The translations under genes were made by a program, and so were the position numbers. This document shows, one piece after another, positions 17,410 to 26,079 of a DNA stretch of 64,000 nucleotides. The notes under the pieces were generated by a model that searched no databases, was not told the origin of the DNA, and was given only the letters and a program-made list of their open reading frames with translations. The stretch lies in the NCBI GenBank assembly GCA_045638525.1, contig JAZUBQ010000012.1, forward strand, positions 124,001-188,000. The letters are read 5' to 3'. This DNA is from SIG452 sp045638525 (GTDB lineage Bacteria > Bacillota > Clostridia > UMGS1840). Positions within the stretch are counted from its first letter, which is position 1. Every line of letters begins with the position of its first letter.

Positions 17410-18023
17410 CTTAAAACCTCGTTGTGTTCTTTTTCTGCTCCTACGGTTGTTTTATCACCGTGTCCGGAATAAATCACAGTGTCATCGGGCAAAGTGAAAA
17501 TTCGTCTGGTAATGGAATGAATCAATTTGGACAAATTTCCCGTTGGGAAATCCCATCTGCCCAAGGTTCCCTGGAAAATGGTATCTCCGGAAAACAAAAC
17601 ACCATCACGATACAAACACATTCCTCCCTGTGTATGACCTGGGGTATGCATGACTGTGAAGCTAAGACTGCCAACAGAAATCACATCCCCTTCTTTCACA
17701 TAATCATCCACTGCAGGAATCGGAAAATCAGGATCTACATATCGGGAAAGGGACATATCGGATTTTGAAATCAATTCCTTTTCTTCCTCGTGGGCAACTA
17801 CACGGGCACCTGTTTCTTGTTTGATTTCATTCACAGCTCCCACGTGGTCATAATGACCGTGTGTCAAAACAATGGTTTCCACAATCAATTCGTTCTCTTT
17901 TATGGTCTTTAAAATGTGTTGATATTCGTCACCCGGATCAATCACCATACAATGTTTATTTTCATCACAAACAAGATAACAATTTTCCTCAATCTGACCT
18001 GTGATAATTGTTTTAATTTCCAT
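17400..18023 (-). CDS. MBL-fold hydrolase (glyoxalase II-like)
   Basis: A 207-residue metallo-beta-lactamase-fold protein with THGHYDHVGA (His55, His57, Asp59, His60), MHTPGHTQGGMCLY and SGHGDKTTVGAEKEHN, i.e. a complete dinuclear metal site. Small proteins of this type are often named hydroxyacylglutathione hydrolase, but the glutathione-binding C-terminal domain of true glyoxalase II is absent, so the substrate is unknown. It is the first gene after the promoter at 18087-18115 and overlaps hemZ by 10 nt. SD: GAGG. Confidence 0.88.
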   Translation of the reverse strand: MEIKTIITGQIEENCYLVCDENKHCMVIDPGDEYQHILKTIKENELIVETIVLTHGHYDHVGAVNEIKQETGARVVAHEEEKELISKSDMSLSRYVDPDFPIPAVDDYVKEGDVISVGSLSFTVMHTPGHTQGGMCLYRDGVLFSGDTIFQGTLGRWDFPTGNLSKLIHSITRRIFTLPDDTVIYSGHGDKTTVGAEKEHNEVLRWL

Positions 18024-18086
18024 AACAAAAACCTCAAAAATTACGCAAATACATAGAATTCGCCAATTATATTTTTTCTATCTTAT

Positions 18087-18115
18087 ATCATACACCATTT
18101 TTACGGTTTTGTCAA
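18087..18115 (-). promoter_or_regulatory. sigma-A promoter of the 17-gene minus-strand operon
   Basis: On the minus strand TTGACA (18110-18115) is separated by exactly 17 nt from TATGAT (18087-18092). The -35 matches the sigma-A consensus fully and the -10 matches at five of six positions. The -35 overlaps the clpC stop codon. Transcription would start near 18080, about 57 nt before the MBL gene. Confidence 0.85.
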
Positions 18116-20568
18116 TTTGTTTCCAAGCAGATTTTATCATTTTTTAAAATTATTTTTGTAAAAATTCCTTCCACCAATTCCCCGGTCAAAATGCAGTCTG
18201 CCAGATAGTCTTCCAGATGTTTTTGGATTGCACGTTTCAATGGTCGGGCACCATAGTTGGAATTTGCTCCGAATGAAGCAATAAAACGAATGGTTTCCTG
18301 CGAAAACTCAACAAAAAATCCTTGCTTTTGTAAACTTTTTTTCAGTTTTTCTAAAAGAATGGATACAATTTTTTCCATTTGTTCTATTTCGAGCTTGTGA
18401 AACACAATTACCTCATCCACTCGATTTAAAAATTCCGGTTGAAACAACTGTTTTAACTCCCGCAAAACTTTTTTGGAACGTTCCTTATGATTCTCTGTTT
18501 CCGAAGCGGATTGTTCAAAAAATCCAAGCGCCTGATAGTCATTGCTGACAAACTTTGCACCAACATTGGATGTCATGATAATCAAGGTATTTTTAAAGCT
18601 TACTTTTCTGCCGTTGGAATCCGTCAACATTCCTTCATCCAGAATTTGAAGCAACAAATGAAAAATGTCAGGATGTGCTTTTTCGATTTCATCCAGCAAT
18701 ATGACACTATACGGATGCCGACGCACCTTCTCGGTCAACTGACCGCCGTCTGAATATCCCACATATCCCGGAGGAGAACCTATGATTTTGGATACGCTGT
18801 GTTTTTCCATATATTCCGACATATCCAAACGAATCATTGCATCCACAGTTCCAAAAACAGCTTCCGACAATGCTTTGGAAAGCTCGGTTTTACCTACCCC
18901 GGTCGGCCCTAAAAAAATAAAAGAACCAAGAGGTCTGTCCGGGTCATTCAGTCCCGCTTTCCCTCTGCGGATTGCCCGTGAAACAGCACGCACTGCTTCC
19001 GGTTGTCCAATCACCCGTTCGGATAATTTTTCTTCTAATTTCATCAACTGCTTTTGTTCATCCTGATTCAGTTTAAACAGCGGGATTCCGGTCCATCCCG
19101 AAACGATGCCGGCAATGTGTTCCGCATCAATGGTCTGTCTTGAGTTTGCGTGTTTTATTTTCCACTCATCCAGTTCCAGTTGATAACGCTCCTTTAGCGC
19201 TGTTTCTTTTTGCCGAATCGAAAGCGCCCGTTCGTAATCACGAACAGCAAGCGCATCCTCCTTTTCTTTTAAAACCAGTTTAAGCCCTTCCTCTGTTTTT
19301 TTCACCGATTCCGGAATCGTTTGCAGACACAGACGTACTTTAGAGGCAGCTTCGTCAATTAAATCAATGGCTTTATCCGGCAAAAAACGGTCGTGAAGAT
19401 AACGGTCAGACAGCTCTGCTGCACTCCGAATGGCTTCTTCTGTAATTTTCACATTATGATGTGCTTCAAATTTATCCTTAATTCCCGTAAGAATTTTTAT
19501 CGTTTCTTCAACTCCCGGTTCCGAAACAACTACCGGCTGAAACCGTCTCTCCAATGCCGCATCCTTTTCAATGTATTTTCGATATTCCTCTAAAGTGGTT
19601 GCACCAATTAATTGAATTTCACCACGACTCAGGGCAGGTTTTAATATATTTGCGGCATCAATGGCTCCTTCTGCTGCACCTGCTCCTACAATGTTATGCA
19701 CTTCGTCAATAAACAAGATGACATTTTCTGATTTTTTTGCCTCTTCAATCGCTTTTTTGATCCGCTCCTCAAATTCTCCACGATACTTCGTTCCTGCCAG
19801 TATTGATGAAATATCCAAAGAAAGCACCCGTTTATTTTTCAGCAGATTCGGAATCTGTCGGTCCACTATTTTTTGTGCCAACCCTTCAATAATTGCTGTT
19901 TTTCCAACGCCGGGTTCTCCGATTAAACAAGGATTATTTTTAGTGCGACGACAAAGAATTTGAATCAGTCGCTCAATTTCTGAATCTCTCCCGATAATAG
20001 GGTCAATTTTCCCCTCGTAGCATAATCGGGTCAAATCTTTTGAAAAGCCATTTAAGAGCGGAGTATCTCCGGAAAATCGGTAAGGATAGGCAGAATGTTT
20101 TTTATTCTCTCCAATTCTTGGAGGTAACATTCCGCCGGAAACCATGTCATAAACATCATTTTTGATTTTCTCCATGTTGATTTTTAAGGATGTCAAAATC
20201 CGTACCGCAACACAATCCTCTTGCGATAACAAAGCCAACAACAGATGCTCCGTCCCGATAAAGTTATGCCCCATCTCTTTTGCTTCAATAAAACTAAGCT
20301 CCAAAATCTGCTTTGTTTTTGGCGTAAAGGTAACTTTACCGGTATAATTTCCTGTGGTGGCACCATACACGTCACGGATTTTCTGAAGCAACATCGGTTC
20401 ATTTAATCCGTTATCTCTTAAAATCCGATAGGAAATTGCATTTTTTTCTTTTAATAATCCAAATAATAAATGTTCACTGCCTAAGTAACTTTGCGATGAT
20501 TCTCTCGCCAACTGTTCTGCAAAAGTCAAAACATTTGCTGCTTTTTCGGTGAATTTTTTTTCAAACAT
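18112..20568 (-). CDS. clpC: ATP-dependent Clp protease ATPase subunit ClpC
   Basis: A Hsp100/AAA+ unfoldase that feeds substrates to ClpP. The 818-residue product has two N-terminal Clp repeats (about 1-145) and a first AAA+ domain with GEPGVGKT (217-224) and FIDEVHNIVGAGAAEG. A short coiled-coil middle domain with a UVR-like stretch (VLKEKEDALAVRDYERALSIRQ) and a second AAA+ domain with GPTGVGKTELSKAL complete it. ATG 20568 was preferred to GTG 20577 because GGAG lies 8 nt before the ATG. A possible -10 (TACAAT, 20593-20598) lies upstream without a convincing -35. No ctsR-mcsA-mcsB genes accompany it, unlike the Bacillus operon. Confidence 0.95.
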   Translation of the reverse strand: MFEKKFTEKAANVLTFAEQLARESSQSYLGSEHLLFGLLKEKNAISYRILRDNGLNEPMLLQKIRDVYGATTGNYTGKVTFTPKTKQILELSFIEAKEMGHNFIGTEHLLLALLSQEDCVAVRILTSLKINMEKIKNDVYDMVSGGMLPPRIGENKKHSAYPYRFSGDTPLLNGFSKDLTRLCYEGKIDPIIGRDSEIERLIQILCRRTKNNPCLIGEPGVGKTAIIEGLAQKIVDRQIPNLLKNKRVLSLDISSILAGTKYRGEFEERIKKAIEEAKKSENVILFIDEVHNIVGAGAAEGAIDAANILKPALSRGEIQLIGATTLEEYRKYIEKDAALERRFQPVVVSEPGVEETIKILTGIKDKFEAHHNVKITEEAIRSAAELSDRYLHDRFLPDKAIDLIDEAASKVRLCLQTIPESVKKTEEGLKLVLKEKEDALAVRDYERALSIRQKETALKERYQLELDEWKIKHANSRQTIDAEHIAGIVSGWTGIPLFKLNQDEQKQLMKLEEKLSERVIGQPEAVRAVSRAIRRGKAGLNDPDRPLGSFIFLGPTGVGKTELSKALSEAVFGTVDAMIRLDMSEYMEKHSVSKIIGSPPGYVGYSDGGQLTEKVRRHPYSVILLDEIEKAHPDIFHLLLQILDEGMLTDSNGRKVSFKNTLIIMTSNVGAKFVSNDYQALGFFEQSASETENHKERSKKVLRELKQLFQPEFLNRVDEVIVFHKLEIEQMEKIVSILLEKLKKSLQKQGFFVEFSQETIRFIASFGANSNYGARPLKRAIQKHLEDYLADCILTGELVEGIFTKIILKNDKICLETN

Positions 20569-20639
20569 CCCCAACACTCCTTCTATGTTACCATTGTAGC
20601 CGAAAATAAAAAAAGAAATTCCTGCCCCGGTAAAAAAAG

Positions 20640-20674
20640 AAAAAGTACAGTTTAATTTCTAAACTGTACTTTTT
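20640..20674 (-). terminator. rho-independent terminator after spoVM
   Basis: A perfect 15-bp inverted repeat (20640-20654 and 20660-20674) with a 5-nt loop, followed on the minus strand by a T-rich run. It lies 8 nt downstream of the spoVM stop and separates the rnf-to-spoVM transcript from clpC. Confidence 0.9.
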
Positions 20675-20682
20675 CTTTTGTT

Positions 20683-20757
20683 TCAGTTGTTCACATGAAA
20701 TATCAGTTTGATAATTCCTTTTAAAAATGCAGGTGGTTTGTAAACAACAATTTTCAT
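20683..20757 (-). CDS. spoVM: SpoVM, small spore-coat anchoring protein
   Basis: A 24-residue protein, MKIVVYKPPAFLKGIIKLIF followed by HVNN. Bacillus subtilis SpoVM (26 residues) has the same plan: MK-hydrophobic start, conserved Pro9, Phe-Leu at 11-12, Gly14-Ile, then a basic amphipathic helix. In the known system SpoVM recognises the curvature of the forespore membrane and anchors SpoIVA, whose gene lies at the right edge of this window. A strong SD (AAGGAGAG) sits 7 nt before the ATG. The thiN-spoVM order matches B. subtilis rpe-thiN-spoVM, which strongly supports the call. Confidence 0.93.
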   Translation of the reverse strand: MKIVVYKPPAFLKGIIKLIFHVNN

Positions 20758-20772
20758 TTTGACTCTCCTTTT

Positions 20773-20949
20773 TTATAATTTCCTTTTGTGATCTGTGCAA
20801 CACACACAGTATCCAACCAATATTAAAAGAATCGACAGAATAATCACAATGATACTTGCCGGAATTGATAATGCCATCAAAATTCCGAAGCCAACTGCCG
20901 CAAGTACCATCCCCCAACTTAAACAAAAGAATTTTCGAAAGAATTTCAC
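20773..20949 (-). CDS. 58-residue membrane protein of unknown function
   Basis: A short frame between thiN and spoVM. It starts with GTG at 20949, with GGAGG about 10 nt upstream, and ends 15 nt before the spoVM ATG. The product has a basic/aromatic N-terminus (MKFFRKFFCLSW), a hydrophobic stretch over about residues 13-51 broken by Pro30, three Cys near the end of that stretch, and a charged tail TDHKRKL. This suggests a two-helix membrane hairpin. I do not recognise the family. The tight packing with spoVM and thiN and a good SD argue that it is real; an internal ATG (residue 14) is an alternative start. Confidence 0.65.
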   Translation of the reverse strand: MKFFRKFFCLSWGMVLAAVGFGILMALSIPASIIVIILSILLILVGYCVCCTDHKRKL

Positions 20950-21028
20950 TGCTGCGGGACCTCCCTTACCTATGTAGGCGGCAAAGAAAAAACCATGCCA
21001 ACATCATGAAGTTTTCACTATCATTATA

Positions 21029-21658
21029 TTAGCATGGCTCAATTTCGTTACAAATAATCAGTAAATTTCCGGATTCTACTTGAAACTCTGCGATTTCGGA
21101 TACAAATTCATTGCTGGTTCCGATGATATTATATTTATCCAACAGCGCATTTTCTAACGGATATTTCAATCCTTTTAAACTAACGCCCTCACAAACATCC
21201 GAAAAGGCATATACCGAAACAGTGGTTTTAGGCGTTTTTTTCAGTTTAAGATAATGATCTGTCAGATAGACTTCAGTTTTCCCATCCGTTAAAACCATTG
21301 GAATATCCCTCACCATTGCATGATACAGCAAACAGATATTGGCATAACTATGGTCATACCGATCCCCTAAACCACCGTAAAAAACAACCTGTTTTGCTCC
21401 TTTGGAAAATGCAAACCGCAATGCATACAAACCGTCAGTTTCATCTTTTTCGCAAGGCAATTTCACCTTACGGGAAAACTCGGAAATATCCTCACTAACC
21501 GAATCAAAATCCCCTACTAAAATATCCGGAACAATCCCTGCCGCTTTGGCATGGTCATAACCACCGTCTGCACAAATAATATAATCTGCATCGTTGGCAT
21601 ACTGCATCAGTCGCTTTGGATTTTTGTGATTTCCGGAAGCGATAATTAAAACCTTCAT
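21029..21658 (-). CDS. thiN: thiamine pyrophosphokinase
   Basis: Transfers pyrophosphate from ATP to thiamine to give thiamine diphosphate. The 209-residue product has the family blocks ADGGYDHAKAAGIVPDILVG with the following DFDS, the element DETDGLYALRFAF, and GGLGDRYDHSYANI. The ATG at 21658 starts one base after the rpe stop and begins MKVLIIASGN; the longer frame reads into rpe. In B. subtilis thiN also lies between rpe and spoVM. Confidence 0.94.
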   Translation of the reverse strand: MKVLIIASGNHKNPKRLMQYANDADYIICADGGYDHAKAAGIVPDILVGDFDSVSEDISEFSRKVKLPCEKDETDGLYALRFAFSKGAKQVVFYGGLGDRYDHSYANICLLYHAMVRDIPMVLTDGKTEVYLTDHYLKLKKTPKTTVSVYAFSDVCEGVSLKGLKYPLENALLDKYNIIGTSNEFVSEIAEFQVESGNLLIICNEIEPC

Positions 21659-21659
21659 T

Positions 21660-22295
21660 TTATTCCCCACGCAAAATACGGATGGCTTCTTCACGATTTT
21701 TCGCACCAAACACCGTACTTCCTGCAACAACCATAGTCACACCGGCTTCTTCCAGGTTACGGATATTGGAAAAGTCAACACCGCCATCCACCGACAAAAG
21801 AATATTTTTCCCTTCCATCATTTTTCTGATATCTCGGACTTTTTCATAAGAGGTCTCGATAAATTTCTGTCCGCCAAATCCCGGATATACCGACATCACG
21901 GTAATCATGGAAATATCATCCAGATACGGCTCTAAAACAGAAACCGGAGTGTCCGGACTGATGGCAAGACCTGCTTTTTTCCCAAAACTTTCAATCAAAC
22001 GAATGCACTGAAAAATATCATCAGGCTGTTCAACATGAACTGTGATGTAATCAGAACCTGCTTTTGCAAAAGGTTCGATATATTTTAACGGATTATCAAT
22101 CATCAAATGGGTATCAAAAATCAAATCCGAATGGGGACGGATGGAAGATATCACACAAGGTCCCATAGTCAAATTCGGTACAAAATGACCGTCCATAACA
22201 TCCAAATGTAAAAATTCTGCAGTTTCCACAGACTTAATTTCTGCTCGCAAATCAGAAAAATCTGCTGCCAATAATGAAGGTGATACTTGTACCAT
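21660..22295 (-). CDS. rpe: ribulose-phosphate 3-epimerase
   Basis: Interconverts ribulose 5-phosphate and xylulose 5-phosphate in the pentose phosphate pathway. The 211-residue TIM barrel starts VQVSPSLLAADFSDL and has LHLDVMDGHFVPNLTMGP, VMSVYPGFGGQKFIE and LSVDGGVDFSNI, which carry the metal-binding His/Asp set. The ATG at 22295 is preceded by AAAGGA; the much longer upstream frame is rsgA sequence in another frame. The gap to rsgA is 13 nt. Confidence 0.96.
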   Translation of the reverse strand: MVQVSPSLLAADFSDLRAEIKSVETAEFLHLDVMDGHFVPNLTMGPCVISSIRPHSDLIFDTHLMIDNPLKYIEPFAKAGSDYITVHVEQPDDIFQCIRLIESFGKKAGLAISPDTPVSVLEPYLDDISMITVMSVYPGFGGQKFIETSYEKVRDIRKMMEGKNILLSVDGGVDFSNIRNLEEAGVTMVVAGSTVFGAKNREEAIRILRGE

Positions 22296-22308
22296 AATTT
22301 TTTCCTTT

Positions 22309-23172
22309 CTACTTCTTATGCCAGGGTTTAATGTCTTTAATTTTTTCGTATATCTGCAAATAGCTTTGGTATCTGGAAGCAGTGATGATTCCTTCTTGTA
22401 ATGCCTCCAACACACCGCACCCCTTTTCCTTGGTGTGAGAACAACCTTTAAACTGACAGGAAAGTTCTCGAAATTCAGGAAACATCTCATCCAGATTGGG
22501 GATGGAAAAATCAATTTCCAAAGAAGAAAATCCCGGAGTATCTGCCACATAAGTGTCCGGCAAAATTTCAAATAACTCTGAATGACGCGTGGTGTGGCGT
22601 CCTCTTGTGATTTTACTGATTTCTCCGGTTTGCAGTTCTGCATTTTCTATGATTTCATTTAAAATGGATGACTTCCCCGCCCCGGAAAAACCGGCAAATA
22701 CGTTGATGCCTCCTCTGATTTCTTCACGGATTTTTTCAATCCCATCTTTTGTCAGCGTACTTGCATAAATAACAGAATAGCCAATTTTCTCATAAATGTT
22801 TCCAAAGGCTTCACCGCTGTCCAAATCAGTTTTATTGATCACAATTAACGGAGTGATATCATACAATTCGCAAAACACCAGTAATTTATCCACAAAATAA
22901 GTATCAAAATCCGGAGATTTTGCCGGTGCTACAATGATAAAATGATCCACATTGGAAATACTGGGACGAATGAGAAGATTTTTTCTGGGATAAATTGCTT
23001 CCAGATTTCCGATTTTCTTTTCCTCGGAAACCACACGAATCTGTACCTTATCCCCGACGGTTGGCACAATTTCGTTTTTTCGGAAAATGCCGCGTGCCTT
23101 ACATTCGTAACAACCGTTTTCAGTTTCCACATAGTAAAAACCGCCAATTCCTTTTGTCAGTAAACCATCCAA
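22309..23172 (-). CDS. rsgA: ribosome small-subunit-dependent GTPase RsgA
   Basis: A circularly permuted GTPase that acts late in 30S maturation. The 287-residue product has an N-terminal OB fold, then G4 NKTD (113-116), G1 GFSGAGKSS (161-169), a switch region RGRHTTRHSEL, G3 DTPG (211-214) and a C-terminal zinc knuckle (Cys239, Cys244, His246, Cys252). The start is a TTG at 23172 with AGAGGTG about 10 nt upstream; the nearby ATG is out of frame. As in Bacillus (cpgA), it follows the prkC kinase gene. Confidence 0.94.
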   Translation of the reverse strand: MDGLLTKGIGGFYYVETENGCYECKARGIFRKNEIVPTVGDKVQIRVVSEEKKIGNLEAIYPRKNLLIRPSISNVDHFIIVAPAKSPDFDTYFVDKLLVFCELYDITPLIVINKTDLDSGEAFGNIYEKIGYSVIYASTLTKDGIEKIREEIRGGINVFAGFSGAGKSSILNEIIENAELQTGEISKITRGRHTTRHSELFEILPDTYVADTPGFSSLEIDFSIPNLDEMFPEFRELSCQFKGCSHTKEKGCGVLEALQEGIITASRYQSYLQIYEKIKDIKPWHKK

Positions 23173-23209
23173 ATTTTCTTAGCACCTCTTTCCGATTTGG
23201 ATTACATCA

Positions 23210-25336
23210 TTAATTAAACTGAACATTCTGATAGAAGAATTGTTCTCCGTCCAACAGAATTTCCACCATTTGTCTTCCGCTTCCTTTCACAGAAACGGTG
23301 ACACGTTTATCAGAACTCGGATGTAAGTTGTGATACACTGTGGTACCATCTTTTTTTATCGTAACTTCCACCAATCCTCTACCTTGCGGTAAATCAATGG
23401 TAAAATCTTGTGCCGACACAGTCTGTTCGGTTACTTCCGGTGTTTCGGTCACAACAGGAGCAGGTTCCGAAGTGGGAACCACAACCGGAGCAGCTGTAGT
23501 TTGCGGTATATAGGTTGCTATGGGGTTCGGAGACGCTGTTGCCTTAGGCTCTGTAATCAAAGTTAAACGAACCGATGTATTTTTTGCAACCAATGTACTT
23601 TTTTCAATCGACTGTGCTCCGATACGACCGATATAGGAATCTCCTTCACTTTCATGGAAGGTAACATTTAATCCTAAATTTTCTGCTTTTTGAATTGCTT
23701 CTTCTTTTGTCATTCCAATGAAATCCGGAACAAACACTTCTTCCGGTTCCTCTTCTTTGGCAATATAGATAATAACCTCAGTACCCTTTTTCGCTTTTTT
23801 ATTAGCTGCAGGTGACTGACGGATGACAAATCCTGCAGGAATATCTTCTGAAATTTCTTCCATTTCACGAACTGAAAAACCTGCTTTTTCCAATTCCTGA
23901 ACTGCTTGACGATATTCCTTATTCACTACCTTAGGAACGTTCACGCCCTTGGATTCGCTGTCATTATTAACAACACTCAAATGTACGGTAGTTTTTTTCA
24001 CTTTCACCATAATGTTGCCACTGGGATGCTGTTTTAAAATCAAGCCGTCTTCTAAAGACTCATCTTCCACCTCGGTAATTTCAACCTTCAAGCCTTCTTC
24101 TTCCAACATCGGCTGAACATCATCAATATATTTGTCTACCACATTGGGCAATAAGTACTCTTTCGACTCAAATAACGTGGGGAACGTAAAGGATGGGAAA
24201 AATACCTTCAGACCAACCAGTAAAATCACGGCAATAATTGCGGTAGATACACCGATTGCCGCAAATACAGCTACCCGTTCCTCTTTTTTCTGCCACCATT
24301 TCTGTTTATTGTTTGTTTTAATTTCTTTGCTTTCTATGTCCTCTTGCTCTGTAATTTTCGAACCGGACTTTAAGGATGACGGGGTGTTGTCAAAAGTTTT
24401 TGCCTCAAAAGAATTTCTTTGCACATTTTTTTGTGTTCTTTCTTCTTTTGCAACTCTCACCATCTCAAGAGTTTCCGCCAAAAATGCTTCCTCGTGTTCT
24501 TTGGTAGAAAGATTTTCGATCTTTTTAAAATCGCCCAAATCGCCTGCCATTTCACGAGCATTCTGGTAACGATTCAAAACATCGCGTTGCATAGCTTTGC
24601 TGACAATACGCACCAATTCATTGGGAACTGCCAAATTCAGTTCTTTGATGGAAACAGGCTCAGAATTCAAATGCATCAACGCAACAGAAACCGGATTTTC
24701 TCCGTTATACGGAAGTTTTCCGGTCAGCATTTCATACATCACAATCCCCAGAGAATACAAGTCGCTTCTGGCATCAATCATAATTCCCTTTGCCTGCTCG
24801 GGAGAAATGTAATGAACGGAACCAACCACAGAATCGTCAATTTTTTTCGTTTCATTGCCGTTGATGGCACGGGCGATTCCAAAATCTGTTACTTTTAATA
24901 CTCCTTCATTGGTAACAATGATATTATGAGGTTTGATATCACGATGAACAATGCCGTTTTTATGAGCACATTCCAATGCACTCAAAATCTGCAACGAAAA
25001 ATTCAGTGCAACATCCCACGCCATCACTCCGTTTTCCTGAATCACCTCTTTTAAGGTAACACCTTCCACATATTCCATGACAATGAAATGCGTATTGTTT
25101 TCCTCCCCAACATCATAAATTGATACAATGTGCGGACTGGATAACGATGCTGCCGCCTGAGATTCAATATAAAAACGCTTGATAAATTCTTTATCTGCGT
25201 GATATTCTTCTTTTAGTATTTTTACCGCTACATAGCGATTTAACAGCTTACATTTGGCTTTATAGACTCTTGACATCCCACCGGTGCCAATCAATTCTAA
25301 CAGCTCATATCTGCCACCCAGAATTCTTCCAATCAT
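23210..25336 (-). CDS. prkC: PASTA-domain Ser/Thr protein kinase PrkC
   Basis: A membrane kinase that senses muropeptides or peptidoglycan and phosphorylates cytosolic targets; in Bacillus it also triggers germination. The 708-residue product has a kinase domain (about 10-275) with the Gly loop GTGGMSRVY, Lys39, HRD (131-133) and DFG (151-153). A basic juxtamembrane region and one TM helix (about 355-380) follow, then three PASTA repeats (about 393-457, 464-527, 534-596). A Pro/Thr-rich linker (597-642) and a beta-rich C-terminal domain (643-708) end the protein. SD: AGGAGC. The partner phosphatase gene lies 38 nt upstream. Confidence 0.95.
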   Translation of the reverse strand: MIGRILGGRYELLELIGTGGMSRVYKAKCKLLNRYVAVKILKEEYHADKEFIKRFYIESQAAASLSSPHIVSIYDVGEENNTHFIVMEYVEGVTLKEVIQENGVMAWDVALNFSLQILSALECAHKNGIVHRDIKPHNIIVTNEGVLKVTDFGIARAINGNETKKIDDSVVGSVHYISPEQAKGIMIDARSDLYSLGIVMYEMLTGKLPYNGENPVSVALMHLNSEPVSIKELNLAVPNELVRIVSKAMQRDVLNRYQNAREMAGDLGDFKKIENLSTKEHEEAFLAETLEMVRVAKEERTQKNVQRNSFEAKTFDNTPSSLKSGSKITEQEDIESKEIKTNNKQKWWQKKEERVAVFAAIGVSTAIIAVILLVGLKVFFPSFTFPTLFESKEYLLPNVVDKYIDDVQPMLEEEGLKVEITEVEDESLEDGLILKQHPSGNIMVKVKKTTVHLSVVNNDSESKGVNVPKVVNKEYRQAVQELEKAGFSVREMEEISEDIPAGFVIRQSPAANKKAKKGTEVIIYIAKEEEPEEVFVPDFIGMTKEEAIQKAENLGLNVTFHESEGDSYIGRIGAQSIEKSTLVAKNTSVRLTLITEPKATASPNPIATYIPQTTAAPVVVPTSEPAPVVTETPEVTEQTVSAQDFTIDLPQGRGLVEVTIKKDGTTVYHNLHPSSDKRVTVSVKGSGRQMVEILLDGEQFFYQNVQFN

Positions 25337-25374
25337 AGTTATAAGCTCCTTTATCTATATTCGAAATCCGAAAT

Positions 25375-26079
25375 TCACATTAATACAACAGTTATATTAT
25401 CCGGTCCGCCATTTTGGTTTGCCATACGAACCAACGCCTCACAGGCAGCCTGCCTGCTTAAGCGATTCACGGTTTCAAAAATCTCCTGATCTGACACAAC
25501 TTCCGTCAGTCCGTCGGTACAGAGGAGCAATTTATCGGTTCTTTGAACCTCAATGGAAAAGATATCCGGGAAAACATCCGGAGCAATTCCAAGCGCTTTT
25601 ATAATTTCATTCCTTCTGGGATGCGTTTTTGCTTCTTCCGGCGTAATCAAGCCGCTTTTCACAAGTTCAAAAACAAAAGAATGGTCTTGGGTGATTTGTG
25701 TCAGCTGTTCCTTGGTTATAAGATATGCTCTGGAATCCCCAACATTGGCAATGAAAACCTTTTTCCCACAGCCAAGTGCTACCACAAGAGTAGCTCCCAT
25801 TCCATACATTTCTGCATGTTCCACCGAAGCAGCATAAATCGCTTCATTTGCATAACTTACCGCTTTTCGAAGCATCATTTCAGGATTGGAGAACATATCT
25901 TGCTCTGCGCAAAATTCCCGGATTTTTTCCACAGCCATAGCGCTGGCAACCTCACCGGCATTGTGTCCGCCCATTCCATCTGAAACAATCATTATATATC
26001 CTTTTTTCAGCTTTTCAAACGCAAACGAATCTTCATTCAATTCACGTTTTTGTCCCACATCTGTCAATCCGTGTATCAT
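25375..26079 (-). CDS. stp: Stp/PrpC-type PP2C Ser/Thr phosphatase
   Basis: A PPM phosphatase that opposes PrkC. The 234-residue product has the metal-binding motifs ELNEDSFAF, IVSDGMGGHNAGEVAS, GDSRAYLI, CTDGLTEVV and GGPDNITVV in order. The ATG at 26079 overlaps the rlmN stop (ATGA) and has GGAGGGAG upstream; the longer frame lies inside rlmN. The rlmN-stp-prkC-rsgA-rpe-thiN order is conserved across Firmicutes. Confidence 0.95.
   Translation of the reverse strand: MIHGLTDVGQKRELNEDSFAFEKLKKGYIMIVSDGMGGHNAGEVASAMAVEKIREFCAEQDMFSNPEMMLRKAVSYANEAIYAASVEHAEMYGMGATLVVALGCGKKVFIANVGDSRAYLITKEQLTQITQDHSFVFELVKSGLITPEEAKTHPRRNEIIKALGIAPDVFPDIFSIEVQRTDKLLLCTDGLTEVVSDQEIFETVNRLSRQAACEALVRMANQNGGPDNITVVLM

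Noticed and set aside
20588..20926. A 112-codon minus-strand frame across the thiN-clpC gap
   Set aside because: It runs through the spoVM gene, its terminator and the 58-residue gene in a different frame. Its composition is not protein-like, and it has no SD.
20795..20977. A 60-codon plus-strand frame in the same gap
   Set aside because: It is antisense to the membrane-protein frame, lacks an SD and gives no recognisable features.
22296..22643. N-terminal extension of ribulose-phosphate epimerase
   Set aside because: It is the rsgA 3' region read in another frame; the family N-terminus and SD mark 22295 as the start.
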